Shown one piece after another: positions 35,601 through 47,794 of a stretch of DNA of 64,000 nucleotides. The notes below the pieces were generated by a model, which saw only the letters and a program-made list of their open reading frames with translations, did no database searches and was not told the origin of the DNA. Source of the DNA: Desmodesmus armatus (lineage: Eukaryota > Chlorophyta > Chlorophyceae > Sphaeropleales > Scenedesmaceae); assembly GCA_007449985.2 (NCBI GenBank), contig VIIQ02000724.1, positions 124,001-188,000 on the forward strand, read 5' to 3'. Numbering within the stretch: the stretch's first letter is position 1; every line of letters begins with the position of its first letter. A program made the translations under genes and the position numbers.

Positions 35601-36348
35601 ATGTTTGTTGCGTCCGTTCGGCTGCAGCTGTACTCAGTATAGCAGGGGTGCTTGCATTGATGGCAGCGGTGACAGCTGTACTGAGAATAGCAATTCCGTA
35701 TGTGTGATGAATTGTTTTTGCCGAACGATGGCTGTAACATGCATTTCGTTGCTCTTGCTGATTCAGCCAAATCTGATGGTGACTGTCCGTTGAAGATGTG
35801 AGACAGCCTGACTGGGAACCAAACCCTTCCCACAGCTGATCAGCTCCATCGGGGGCAGGGTGAAAGATTGGTGAGGTTGCACTAATGGACAGTATGGCTG
35901 GGACAAGGTTGGTGTGTCGCCGCTTTTCATGCTTTCACGCCAGACGCTGAACACAAGCCTGCCATGCTATGGGCTCGTTCATTTCACCCAAGTCACCTGC
36001 AAGTCTCTTGCCTGGCGGCTGAGATTCCGCCAGTCTGCCAATGTGGCAACTGTCTGTCAGTCATCGCTGGAACAGTGGTTCGCCAAGATAATGCTTGTGC
36101 CCCCAATGACATTATGACAGCTGGGTTGAGCCTGTTTGAATAGTGGGTGGGGTACAGTTTGACTACCTTGCAATGCAAGTGCTTTCCTTGAAATCGTTTA
36201 CACTTGAGCTAGAACATGCTGCCCTACCTTGGCCGTTTTTGAAGACAACCTCAAATCCAACTGATCAGCATCTCGAAAGCAGAGCTTGAGCGCCACCTGA
36301 ACGCCTGATAGAGCAACTGCTGCAACAATTATTTGACGTGACTTGATC
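32674..36348. other. Gene-poor region, about 3.7 kb
   Basis: G/T-rich sequence with many short frames and no recognisable domain. A plus-strand frame at 33962-34225 (…VLGAQWCLDELRVVGRSIDAR…) has ordinary protein composition but no ATG or clear splice partners. Short local repeats of GGTGCAGGTTGG and ATCACTGGG-type words occur at 34195-34320. The last about 250 bp should hold the DPY30 promoter. Confidence 0.4.
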
Positions 36349-37061
36349 ATGGATCCTCACAATGACTCAGCCATGGCAGCTGAGACACCCACGAGCAGGC
36401 CCAAGGCAGCAGAGGACCCTGTGAGTTGGCATCTGGTCGAGTTCACAGCCCACGACAGCCACAGTGCTGAGGCTGCACAAAAGTGTCAATCTTATGGTTT
36501 CAACTCACCTGCAGGCAAAGGCAGCAGAGAGGGCTGCCAGCAACATACAGCGTCGGGCCCCTGCCCATGTCCTGCCGATCAGGCAGTACTTGGTGAGTGC
36601 TTCTGCGGGGCCCTATTCACCGCCAGACCCACCATAAAGGCCAAATGTGTGCTGTTTGTTTGCTGTCCGGTACACATGCTCAGTATCAGCAACCCCTTGC
36701 AGCTGTCTGTCTGGCTGGCAGAACGCCCGATATTGTACTGTCAAGCATGTCTGTGACGCTGGCCTCTTTCACTCTTTGAGTTGCGCACAGGCCTCTTTCC
36801 ATGCATGCAGATGCCTCTCAAGTTAGCTGTCCATGTTTCCCACTGTCCTTGCAGGAGTCGTCAGTGGTGCCAGTGCTGATGCAGGCCCTGCAGAGCTTGT
36901 GCAGGGAGCGCCCCGACGACCCAGTTGAGTATATTGCCAACTACCTGCTGCAGCACAACCCCAAGAAGAACGAGCCAGCAGCACAGCGACCACCACAGGG
37001 GGCTCCTGCTGCCTCAGACTCAGTAGCGCAGCCAGCTCAAGTGGGCAGCAGCAAGACGTGA
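36349..37061 (+). CDS. DPY30: DPY30 domain protein (COMPASS/MLL complex subunit homologue)
   Basis: DPY30 is the small dimeric subunit of SET1/MLL histone H3K4 methyltransferase complexes; it binds ASH2L through a helical dimerisation motif and the same fold also occurs in ciliary proteins. Three exons join in phase 0: 36349-36420, 36515-36592 and 36855-37061, giving 118 residues. The DPY30 motif spans exons 2 and 3: RAPAHVLPIRQYL followed by ESSVVPVLMQALQSLCRERP and DDPVEYIANYLLQHNP, matching the family pattern YLxxxVVPxLxxGLxxLxxxRPxxPxEyLAxYLLxxNP. The tail is Pro/Ala/Gln-rich and probably disordered. A flagellar radial-spoke or dynein DPY30 paralogue cannot be excluded, but the short length favours the canonical protein. 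Confidence 0.93.
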
Positions 37062-38896
37062 AGCGATCCAATCACTGCTGACCATTGCAGCAAGCACCCA
37101 GGGGGCGCTGGGGGGTGTCTTCTGCTGGGGTTCAGCCATACTTGCCCATTTTCGCACCAGCTGCTGTTGCAGCAGCTATGATAGCATCGTTTGAGTTGTC
37201 GGAGATTTGGGTACCTGTGGGGTTGGGTGTTGCATTGAGATCTGTCTTGCACTGCTAAGCAGTTGCATACTGCTGGCCAAGCCAGCCCTCGATGAGAGCA
37301 TACACTGGCATCAGGGGGGAAGGGGCCGTAAGCATGATTTAGGGCCAGATGGCTGCACCTGCATGTTGGCTGCAGTGGGTTCATCATATTATGTTTTGTC
37401 GTGCAGGCAGGGTGTGCTGGGCCCTGCTGACACCAGGAGACCCAGTGCACTGAGCTGCTCTCAGCGCACCTTGCCAACAGGCACCTGCAGCAAGCCCAGC
37501 ACAGGTGCCTGGGGGCTGAGCGGTTTGTGGAGTTGAGGGGTGTGTGTGCTGGCAATGGGATGCTGTGTTGTTGTGCAGACACGTGCAGTGAGCACCTTGC
37601 TCTGCTGCCTTGTGCCTACTGTGTTCTGCCACTTTCACGGCTGCGCACTGAATTCAGGTTGCTGCAGTGGTGTCCGGTGTTGTGTGCCAGAGTTGCTGGC
37701 CCCATGCTTTGCCTGTTGCATCAATAGATAGTGCCCCCCCCCCCGCAACATATATGGCAGTGCTAGTGTTGTGGCCGTCGCCATGCGTTTGGACTGTTGC
37801 TGGTGGCGTGCCATGGGGTCCTGCCAGCTTAGATAGTTGACTGTGAGGCAGCTGCCAAACGGCTGTGCCTGCTACACCAGTCTGTGCTCTTGTCCACAGA
37901 GCCTGGTCATGGTGAGGAGGCATTGTGCTGTGGCAGGGCACCATACCTGTTGGGCTGTGAAAGGCAGGCTCAGCACCAGCACGCACTGTGTAACGAAGTT
38001 GCTATGCACACCACACACTGGCTGCTTGTTCGATGCGCACAGTGCTGCGAGCGATGCTTGTTCAGGTGGGAATGCGCACAGTACTGCGAGCCAAAGTCAA
38101 TCCACACAACAATATTGCCCACACACTAAAAAAATCGCACACACTGCTGGTGACTTGCTTGGCATGACTGTGCATGCAGCAAGTGTGCTGCTGCTGCAGC
38201 TCCACACATGCTGGGCAATGTATTTCCTGTACTTCAGCCTTGTTTCTGGCCCTGGCTGCTGCTGCTCAAAGCCATCCGTGACGTCCATTTATGGAAGTCA
38301 TGTCAAGCAGCACATCAGCAGAGCTCAGTTGGCCTGCTCGGCTGCAGTGCTGTTTGCGCCTGTACATGTGGTCTGACCACCGAGTCACTGTGTCTAAAAT
38401 TTTATTTCAAACCCTCCATGCTGCAGGTCAGGAGAATGCAATGGCCATAACTGTCAAGAGTGGAGCTGCAGCTGCACTGCAGTGACTTGCTGAGCTGTGG
38501 ATGCTTTGAGCTGAGAAAGCTGTCAGAGCAAAAACCCAAGCACTACATGACTCATATGAGTCATGGTGTAAACCTATGGCGACGCTCAAACTGGGTGAAT
38601 GGGCCCATGAATAATATCGTTGAGGCTGTTGTATTGAGTGCAGGACACCAGGACCTTCGTATTCGCTTTTCGTTCAAGCACTACCCAGATCACTGGTCAC
38701 CAGGACCACCCAGCAGAACCTGGAAAGGTGAACAGCTGCCCATATCCTTTCCAACGCATATGGAGCGGAGGTTGCAGGTAAATAATGGTCGACAAGACGG
38801 CCAGAGATACTTCAGCTGCTGCTGCTACTGCTGCTGCCGTCTCTGCCAGATGTTGACTGCCTGTTGGCTCTTTGCTGCCCGACCGTGGCATGCAGG
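37062..38896. other. Intergenic region, no confident gene
   Basis: Only short frames. Near 38486-38512 there is a 20-odd-bp match (CTTGCTGAGCTGTGGATG) to 54728-54745, next to the dispersed repeat described there. The plus frame 38460-39086 overlaps the LRR gene start and is not supported. Confidence 0.45.
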
Positions 38897-40681
38897 ATGG
38901 ACAGTGAGCCACCACCATCGTCCATGCTGCTGCACCTGCCAGATTCGTGCCTTCTGGCGGTGCTGCAGTGCTGTGCGGAGGACCACAGCCTGTTCAGCGC
39001 TGCCCGGAGCCTGTTCAGCGCTGCCCGCGCCCACAGCCGGCTGCACCAGGCAGCCGTCCAGGCAGCTAGCAGCATCAGGGCGGTAATCAGTGAGGGCAGC
39101 AGTGTAGCGCAGCAGCAGCAGTGGGTGGGCAGCGTTTGGCTGTATCTCGGCAAGCACGGCCAGCACGTGGACAGCATCGACCTAGAATTCTTCAAAGATG
39201 ACTTCAGGGACCGCTTGAGCCTCTCAGCCAACCTGCCCCAGCTGCCCCAACACCTGCACAGGCTGAAAAGCCTGAGGGCGAGCAGCTTGTGCCTGCAGCT
39301 GCAGTCAGGGCATGGGTATCAGGGTGTGCTGCATGCAGGATTGCCTCTCGTGCAGCTGCAGCTGCTTCACTGCAAGCTGCTTGATGAGGACGGGCTTGCA
39401 GCAGCACTGTTGCTGCTGCCGCGACTGCAGCACCTCGTCATCTCTCAGTGCCTTGCATACGGCAACAACGAACTTGTCGTGCACGGCAGCGCTATGTACG
39501 GTTTGCAGCAGCTGACCTGCTTGAAGCTGACCAACGTTGCTCTGCAGGATATGCAGGGCTTAGGGCGCCTGACAGGTCTGCAGGACCTGTGGTTGCAGCT
39601 CAACAACGACATCATCTTCCACGGCAGCATGGTGTCACACCCGCAGCATCTCACACGCTTGTGTGTGAGTAGCTCCAAGGGTGTCATCCAGCCAGCTGTC
39701 CTGGCAGGCAGGACTGCGCTGCAGCATCTCAGGGTGGGCTCCCGCAGCCTCGGAGGTGGTGGCTCAGCAGGGGTCACAGAGCTGTTGTCCCACCTGCAGC
39801 ACCTGCAGCAGTTGACCCACCTGAATTTGGAGTGCAGCTTACAGGCCACCGCCCCAGCAGCAGCATACTCAGCACTGACAGCCAGCAGCAAGCTACACTA
39901 CCTCAACATCAATTACTGCAAGTTGCCATCAGGCGTGTGGCAGCACATGTTCCCTGCTGGCAAGCAGCTGCCAGACTTGCGTGTGTTCATAACCAAAAAT
40001 GTCAGCACCTCCTCAAGCCTCACAGCAGCCACTGAAGGCAGCTGCCTTGTCAGCTGCTGCCGTGGGTTGCGGGTGCTGCACATGCGTGAAGTGCAGTACA
40101 GTGCAGAGTTGTTGGCCCCACTGACAGGGCTCACCGGCTTGTCAAGTCTGAGACTGCATCCATCTCAGGGGTTCAACTCCAAGATGGATGTGGTTTCTCA
40201 ACTGACAGGGCTGAGGTGGTTGGAGCTTGAGGATCCACATCAGGCAGGGGAGTGGCTGCTGCAGCTGACACAGCTGCAGCAGCTCACATACCTGGACTAC
40301 TCTGGGTTGCTGAATGGCCGGCGTGAATACACAATGCTTATGTTGCGGGTGGGTTGCTAGCTGCATTGGGTGTCATTATGTGTAGTTGCACCCGTCATAC
40401 AAACATCAAGGGTTTTGGTGCATGCATGCAGCTCAGTTGCTGCCTGTGAATCTTAGCTTCCTGCCATGCAGCAAGCGTGGAGCCCATGGCCGCCATGTTG
40501 GACTGCAACAACTCTGGTCCTCAACAATGCACCTGCCTCTGCCACTGCAATGTTATTGTTGCTGCTGATGATTGCAACTGCCATCACCGTTCGCTATCTT
40601 GCAGCTGCAATGACATGACGCCGCCAAGGATGTGCAACGTCTGCATTGACCAACTGCCCCTGCTGATGTCACCTTATCTGG

Positions 40682-40712
<31 letters not shown>

Positions 40713-40843
40713 ATGGTGCTGCTGTGCAGTCCCGTCGTGATGTGCCTGTGTGGCGCCGGTTGCTGCGGCTACACCTCAACCACAGCAACCCGCAAGTGGC
40801 TCAGCAAGCGGCTGCAGCCCTGGCGAAGTGTGCTGATCACTAG
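38897..40843 (+). CDS. F-box-like/leucine-rich repeat protein (521 aa)
   Basis: Two exons join in phase 0: 38897-40348 and 40730-40843. The N terminus (LLHLPDSCLLAVLQCCAEDHS) resembles an F-box, suggesting a substrate adaptor of SCF ubiquitin ligases, but F-box identity is not certain. Irregular leucine-rich repeats follow from about residue 90 to 480, for example LQQLTCLKLTNVALQDMQGLGRL, LQQLTHLNLE, LTGLSSLRLHPSQ and LTGLRWLELEDPHQ. The last exon encodes RRLLRLHLNHSNPQVAQQAA. A perfect 21-bp tandem duplication in the F-box region gives SLFSAARSLFSAAR. The start chosen is the first ATG giving MDSEPPPSSMLLHLP; an in-frame upstream extension to 38864 is possible. The intron ends in a (CTG)n tract used as the 3' splice site. 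Confidence 0.8.
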
Positions 40844-42630
40844 TGCAGCAGCAGCAGCCTGTTGAAGGCACCTGCCATGTTGTGTTGGTCTGTGTACACC
40901 CTGAAGCACTGTCGTGATGCGTCAAGGACAGCACCCCCTGGTTGCGCTGGGGTAGTTGTCTTCCGCAGCCTCGTTACTGGCGCTCCTACCCAGGGTTTGT
41001 CGGCTGTTGAGGGGCCCCATTTGGGTGTTGTGTATCGCGTGGTGTACGTGTACGGTTCCACAGCTTCCTGACTGTTGAGCATTGATCAATGCACTCCCTT
41101 CGTGCTAGGCTGGTTGGCAGGTTGCTGCTTGAGGTCTGGCGGGGTGATGTGTGCCAACTATTTGTCTGAACAGTCCAAAGGTGCCTCACTTGGTGTATCA
41201 CATGTGTGTCAGCTGCTTTTGTCAATGCTGGCTCCGGCAGCAAGTGGTCTCACTGGGGTTTGGTATCTTGCCGATAGGTGATGTGTAGTGACTCAGCTAG
41301 TTTTTTCTTTTTGGTGGTAAGCCTGAGGATTGCTACTGTGGCAGCACAGTCTCAAGTTTGCTGAACTGCAGAAAACAATTTACTTCTTGTTTTGTGCTGG
41401 GAAGAAGTCACTTGGCAACGGCTGCAGAAAAATGCTTAGTGATGTTGATTCCTTTCACTCTGCAGGCTTCAGCTGAATGATTGCCAGGCTATCAGCACGC
41501 AACACTGTTGTGACTCATGTCGGTCCCATGCGACATGGGACACAGCTTAGAGTTGACAACTGCAAGTGCCGGCACGACCGTGTCAGTTTGTGACTAACAG
41601 CACAGCATGTACTCAGCACATTATCAGGACAACGGCACTGCACACCAGGACAGCCATAGTTCAGACGGCAGCTGTACCACAGCGTGTTCGTAGCAGCGTG
41701 GCACACTGCACACATTCGCATGAAGCAGTATGCAAGGACCCACACATGACAGTTGAAAGATCAAAACTCTACTACAGACAACCCAAAAACTACTTGGCAG
41801 GTTCTTGTGATGTGAACAGCAAACCCATGCCAGCACACTGCAAGAACCATGCATACTGCAAAAATTTTGCGCATTCTGTTTGTACAACACAGCCTGCCGC
41901 ACGAGCAAGGCTTGGTTGCTGCAGCTATGGGGGTAAGGAGCACAGCTTGACAGGTGCCTGCAAGGGCTTCATGGTGTGCATGTCAGGCAATGCTGGCACC
42001 AGTGCTGGGCTCTTTTGGCTTATGTGCTGCTGGAACTTCCAGTGCAGCCTTCTGAAAACTGCAAGAAGACTGCATGTCAGCCCTGCATGTCATCCATCTG
42101 TGGTGCATTTGAAGAGGCCACGCGCAGGGAGGCTTCCCTGGTTGTGTGAGTTGTTCGCAGACAGTGATGGGGATGAGGGTGGTAGGTAGGGGCAGGAGAC
42201 GTGATGGGACGGTGCCAAGGGGCGTGCAGGGAGGGTGGGTGATAAGACTGGTGTGCGTGTTGGGGGGGGGGGGGCTCTGAGAGAATTTGGACACTTGGAT
42301 TGGATGGACAGGCTGATGTTGAGGGCAGGTGGGGCAGGCGGGATCAGTTACAGACACAGCATGTCACCTTGAGGCCGTGGCATGATGCCACGGGTGTCAC
42401 GCTAGTACCCATGTAACAGACATTGTATTGGTGAGTCGGGCATCCTTTCCGCATAAGACTCAGAAAAATCTTGTGTTTGAGCTTTGGAACGCTTTGGTTG
42501 TGCGTGTTGGGCCACAGCTTCGCCTAGGGTTGAGTGCCACTTTACCCTAGGGTAAAGTGGCACTCTACCCTAATGTGGCAAAGAGATATCAGGACCCACG
42601 GCGACCGAGAAACCCAGTCCTGCATTCACG
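40844..42630. other. Intergenic region with a dispersed repeat
   Basis: No gene supported. The plus frame 41566-42189 overlaps a dispersed repeat (41907-42040). A short inverted pair TTTACCCTAGGGTAAAG lies at about 42541-42557, upstream of the dioxygenase-like gene. Confidence 0.5.
41907..42040 (+). repeat. Dispersed repeat, copy A (about 135 bp)
   Basis: Aligns in direct orientation with 54768-54895 (shared words GCAAGGCTTGGTTGCTGCAG, GACAGGTGCCTGCAA, CACCAGYGCTGGGCT, GCTGGAAC) at roughly 75-80% identity by eye. No terminal structure was found. Confidence 0.8.
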
Positions 42631-45600
42631 ATGAAGAAGTCCGGCAAGTATCTGTTCACTCCCAAGCGCAAGCGTACCCAGTGCCCCACCAAAGTATGCT
42701 GCCACCCGACCTCATGCGGAGGTGGCAAGCAGTTGTATGCAGACGAGGCAGTCGCTTGCGTTTGTGGCTTGCTCTTCTGCTCTCTTGACTGTGTGGCACA
42801 GCACCAGGCCATTGGGAAATGTCGTTGTGATAGATCTGCGGCCTCACAGTCTGCGTTCAGCACGGTAGGTTGGCTATATCGACGGCCTGTATATTCAACT
42901 AACGATTGAAGGTCACAAGGAGCTCCGTGGGGGCATCGGTGTGCCCGGGACTGGCAGTGCGAAAGGTGGTTGGTTTGAACCACCTTCGACTGCTGGTCTG
43001 CTGCTGCAGGTGCCTCGCCCTGCTATGAACCCCAGCAGCTCTGGACCGACCTACAGCACGCAGACAGTGGTGAGTGCTGATTCCTTGTGCTGGTCGCTGC
43101 TTCCTGTCTGGAGCAGTGTGTACCTCAGGAGTAGTACAGATTTGGCACTAACCGCCGATCAGCTTGTCATAGTGAGGACTAGTGGAGAGTGTGGATGCAA
43201 ACACATCCACATGCCCCAAATTCCCTCAGCACACTGTGATCAGGCATGTGCAGTACAAGGTGCAATGAAAGTCCTGCTTTGTGAGTTTTTGGCATGGTCA
43301 TAGCAGCCATCACTGTGGCTGTGATGCAGGCTGATGCGTCTGCCTGTGTGAGTCTGTGTCTGTGTCTGTGTGTGTACTAGTGAGCCACTGCCACTGAGCT
43401 TGTGCCAACCCTAATGTGTGTATGTATGCAGGTCCCCAACGCAGCACATGGCAGCATGAGTGCAGCAGACATTTGCCTCCAGGGCATGCACATGGCATGC
43501 GCAACGGCAGCTGAAGTGCAGCGGCAGCTGAACACAACAGTCACCACCTTGGCAGCAACGGCAGCACATGCCCAGCTACAGCAGCAGCAGCAGCAGCAAT
43601 GGGCAGCAGGCACAGCACAGGGGCAGCAGCACCCAGCACTGCGTTCACTCACTGGCTTGCCTGGCCTGCCTGTGCAGCACTCTACCGCGCTGCAGCCGCT
43701 GCAGCGGCTGGCTCGTGCTGCACCGCCAGCACCCACATTTGCCGTTCCTGGCATGAGCCGGCCATTGGCCACACTGCTGCTGCAGCAGCAGCAGCAACAG
43801 CAGCAGCATGGGATACCCAGCACATCTGCAGCAGCAGCAGCACCAGGCACGGCAGTGGGAGGGTCAGCACGTGCTGAAGCAGCAGCAAGAGCGTCAGCAG
43901 CAGCAGCGGCGGAGGCAGCAGCTGCAGCAGCAGCGGCAGCAATGGGTCCTGCAGCTGGCATGTATGACATACCTGCACAGCCTGTTGAGCAGCTGCCACC
44001 AGCACCTGAAGATGCAGGCCTTGGCCTGTTCCTCCAGCACCCAAACCAGCTGCAGCTGTTGATGCAGCAGCAGCAGGTGTTGATGCAGCAGCAGGGGCGG
44101 CACCAAGAGCAGCAGCAGCAGAAGGGAGTGCCAGGTGCAGCAGCGGCATCGTCATCAGCAGTAGCAGCACCGGCGCTGCCTGAGGGGCTGTCCGGGGTGT
44201 GTGAGACGTCACTGGTGAAGCTCAAGCATAAGTTCCTCGACCTCAAACCCAAGGTGGTGACACTGAGGGAGCTGAGGGGCCGCTTCACTGGGCCCACGGT
44301 GGTGGTGAGCGACACCAACATCGAAGCTGTCTACATCCCTAGGGCGCTGCTGCCAGACCCTAGCAACATGGACGACGTCTTGGAGATGCAGCGGCTGCTG
44401 GACAACCTGGTGGTGATCTGGCGGGGTGAGTGTAGTCCTATAATCCTTCAGGACCCCATCCAAACCCAGTATACGTCATAGGACTGCCTCCCATTGGCTT
44501 CACGCCCTTTGTAGGACGGCGGGGTCTACCCCTCCTGACACAAACACGAGGAACTCTTTGAGTGGTGTATGTTGAGGGATGGCATGCAGGGTCTGATGCA
44601 AGTCGTGAGACACAAGCCTGTGTGTTTGAGAGGTCAGGCTTTTATGCTGGTGGCAAAATCACTGCAGCAAAACTAGCTTGGCAGCCGTTGATGCTGATGT
44701 TGCTGTGCCTGCAGTGCAGTCGCTGGTGAGAGGGAGCTATTGCAAGGGGTTGGCCACGTCATTTGTCCACTCACGTATCACACACTGTTCCTCAACATAC
44801 TGTTCCTCAACACACTGTTCCTCAGTGACGGTGTGTCCACCGTCACCTCTTTCCCCCCCCCCCCCCACCATCACCACACCCTCATGTTGATGTGTCCCTT
44901 TTCTTCTGCTTATGCACCCCCTCCCACCATCCCCATGTATGCAGACGGAGAGAACGTGCATCGTGGGGAGGGCACGTCCAAGGCGCCCATGGTGATGGTC
45001 GGCTGGCGCCAACCCACAGGCGGTCCTTCTGTGCTGGGCCCTTACCACATCCCCTTCCACGTCTACTCGGCTGGAGACAGGTGCGTTGCAAATGGGTGGT
45101 GGTGATGGCGGTGGTGGTGGTGGTGGTGGTGGTGGTGAAAAAACACAATTTCAAGTATAGCCAAGACATGCACGCCTGCAAGGGGCTAAGGGGTGATAGG
45201 CGGCACAGCATACATCCATGTTCACCTCTGCTGATGCGAACTTCTACCAGCTACTGTTGTTGACATTACACAAAGAGCTCACCTCACCATTGTGTTGGCT
45301 GCGCTCGAAAGCAACCTCTCTCACTTACCACCTGTGTACAACATACACAACCGGTGTGAATGTTGTCCACGTCTGTCTGCTTGCGCCATCCAACAGCAAA
45401 CTTGCTTCCTGATGCTCAGCCCTGAAGAACACCAAACCCTCGCCCCGTGGCCAGCCCAGCCTAGCCAGCTGACACCCCCCCCCCCCCGCGCACTATTTTG
45501 ACTTGGGGATGCAAACAGCCTGTTTGCAAAAGACAAGATACAACAGGCTGCAGTGCAGCTTTGTGCCAAGACAGCTGACTGTGCTCGTACATATACCTTG

Positions 45601-47794
45601 CAAAACAGCCAAGCTCACATGCTGTCACTGCACCAGCACACAAGCAGAGCCCCACCCCCCTGTCTTGGTGTGCTGTGTGTGTGTCTGCTTTCAGTGCCGC
45701 ACGCAGCCTGAGCAAGGTCGCGGAGGCGTTTGTGGACATGGACGCGTGCCGCTCCATCTTCATCGACAGTAGCACCATGGACTCTGTGGTGCCCATTCGC
45801 GGCATGCCAGACACCACGCAGCTGCTCGTGCCCCCACCATCAATGGGCGGTGCCCCCGCCACTGCTTTGAGTTTGAGTCTGAACTACAAGAGTGAGTCCC
45901 ACCAGGACAAGGGAGACGGCCAGTGGTCCATCATCGCCTGGCGTTACTACGGGGGCGAGGTGCCGGATGCAGGCCGCTTCTATATGGGCACAGAGCCGCA
46001 CAGCGATGAGAACCCTGGCGCATACTTTGAGATTGGGGATGGGGACGTGCTGTTCATCAACACCAAGGTGCGTGCATCTCACTAGTGCCTGCTGCTGGCC
46101 TTGTTCTTGGAGTGGGTGTGTTGGGGGGGGGGCGTTGTTGGTGATTGAGTGGGGGGGGGTAAAGAGGGAGGGGTTGGGCGCATTGAGTGGGGTAGGAAGG
46201 CCAGGAGAACCGACCAGCCCCAGCTCCCTGCCCACCCCCCTCCTCTCAACCAGTGTGTGTGTGTGGGGGGGGGGGCAACACTTCCTCGGGACGGGGGGGG
46301 GGGGGCACCCTCTTAAAGGGGGGGAGGGCAACACCCTCGTCGGGGGGGGGGTTAGAGGCTCAGGGGTGGAGGCAAGGAAACTAGACTTGGAGGGTCGAAT
46401 CACCCACAACCCTACTCCTCCCTCAATGACCCCCAACCAACACCACACAATCCTCAAATTCCATCAACCCTTCCATTCTGCCCCCCCACCACCACCACCA
46501 CCACACACATGCACTGATTGGTTGTAACTCATGTGTTTAACACACACACACACACACACACACACACCGCCCCTCCACCAGCCCTTCCCCCTCCCTCAAC
46601 CCAATTGTTCCTCAACTCCCCGCAAGGGGGTGGGGAGCAAGACAATATGACAACTTGCGGACACCACCACCAATTAAGACAAACGTGACCAGGCATCACC
46701 CACCTCTCCACCATGGAAGCCTACATTCAGGCCCCAGAATGTTTGATACACTGATTATGTGCACTGACCGTCAGTATGGCATAATCTGCACTGTCTAAAA
46801 GAAGCGTGCTACAGGCTCATCTGACGCCTGAATTTGAACAGTGATCTCAAGATCAAACAATGTGGTCAGCACTCTGTAAAGGCCCCAGCTTGAACGGGCG
46901 GGAGGGGGGGGGGCTCCTTATGCAATCCAAATCCCAATACACTACTGCACACTGGCACTGTCTTCAACCTCTAGTCCACCACCGTTTGGCTGCTGCTTTT
47001 CTGAGCCATACGGTTGCTTGACATGTTGACATTTAGGGGGTTGGTATTTAATGTATTTAATGTATTCAGGGGGTACATAGCCTATGTGTGCAGCCCGGGG
47101 CTGCACTGACAGGGTCTGATACAGCTTGTATTGTAGCCGCATACGACCTCCATTGGGCTGCTAACACAAACGTCACTGAAACCTCTTCTAGCACGACCCA
47201 CACTGCAGCATAGCTGGTTGTGTTGTGCATTCAGCATCGGATTCGAGCCTCCTTGAATGGCAACATACACCCTCAGCACAACCCCAGGTGTGTGCAACCT
47301 GCTTACATTATTACACATTATTACAAATTACATATTTACAAATTACATTATTACAAATTACAGGAGGGTGTGCTTGTGCCCCTTGTGCTGCCTGTGCCCT
47401 GCAGGTCCTCTTCCACCACACTCAGCGGCCAGCAAGCTTGTGCGACACAGCAGTCCACAAGTTCCCGCAGCAGCCTGCTGTGTTGGGCATGGCGCTGTTG
47501 TACAAGCCAGATACAGTCGCAGCCATGGCAGAGCAGGAGGGGAACAAGAGGGTGCAGCTGTTTGAGAGGAAGCGTGAGCGGAAGCAGCAGCAGGAGGGGC
47601 AGCAGCAGCAGCAGCAGGAGAAGAAGACGAAGAAGAAGGCGCAGCCACGGCAGCAGGGTGTGGAGCAGCAGCAGCAGCTTGAGCAGCAGCTGCAGCGGCA
47701 GGCACAGCAGCAGCAACGTGCGGAGAGGCTGAAGCGGCGGCAGGGGCAGCAGGAGCAGCAGCAGCAGCGGAAGTCCAAGCGGCAGCAGCGCTGA
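42631..47794 (+). CDS. Zinc-finger, Gln/Ala-rich 2OG-Fe(II) dioxygenase-like protein (728 aa), possible TET/JBP relative
   Basis: Six exons join in phase: 42631-42864, 43010-43069, 43432-44425, 44945-45080, 45695-46067 and 47405-47794. Residues 1-78 start with basic KSGKYLFTPKRKR and hold a Cys/His cluster (CPTKVCCHPTSC, CVCGLLFCSLDC, HQAIGKC) like a MYND or HIT treble-clef zinc finger. A Gln/Ala-rich linker follows (about 120-370). The C-terminal half has the double-stranded beta-helix signature: SLNYKSESHQDKGDG (His544, Asp546 of HxD), WSIIAWRYYGG, GAYFEIGDGDVLFINTK, then VLFHHTQRP with distal His603/604 and Arg607 about 60 residues after HxD. These positions match Fe(II) and 2-oxoglutarate ligands. 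The NYKxxxHxD context recalls TET/JBP DNA or RNA base oxygenases, which are expanded in green algae. The C terminus is a basic Gln/Lys/Arg helix. Assignment to TET/JBP is an inference; another 2OG class is possible. Confidence 0.72.
46110..46570. repeat. G-tract cluster and (CA)n microsatellite in dioxygenase-like intron 5
   Basis: Runs of eight to eleven G recur between 46122 and 46350, then (CA)14 at about 46541-46567. They lie in the 1.3-kb last intron (46068-47404) and could form G-quadruplexes in the pre-mRNA. Confidence 0.85.
47303..47364. repeat. ATTACA-rich repeat abutting the last acceptor-proximal segment
   Basis: Tandem TTACAAATTACA/TTATTACA words. On the minus strand they make about seven TGTAA pentamers. 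The tract lies about 40 bp before the 47405 exon of the dioxygenase-like gene. Confidence 0.85.

Noticed and set aside
41566..42189. 207-residue plus-strand frame
   Set aside because: Overlaps a dispersed repeat, Cys/His/Arg-rich out-of-frame composition, no domain or splice partners.
43377..44321. 314-residue minus-strand frame opposite the dioxygenase-like exon 3
   Set aside because: Antisense reading of CAG repeats, giving polyCys/Ala; the plus frame has phase-consistent joins on both sides.
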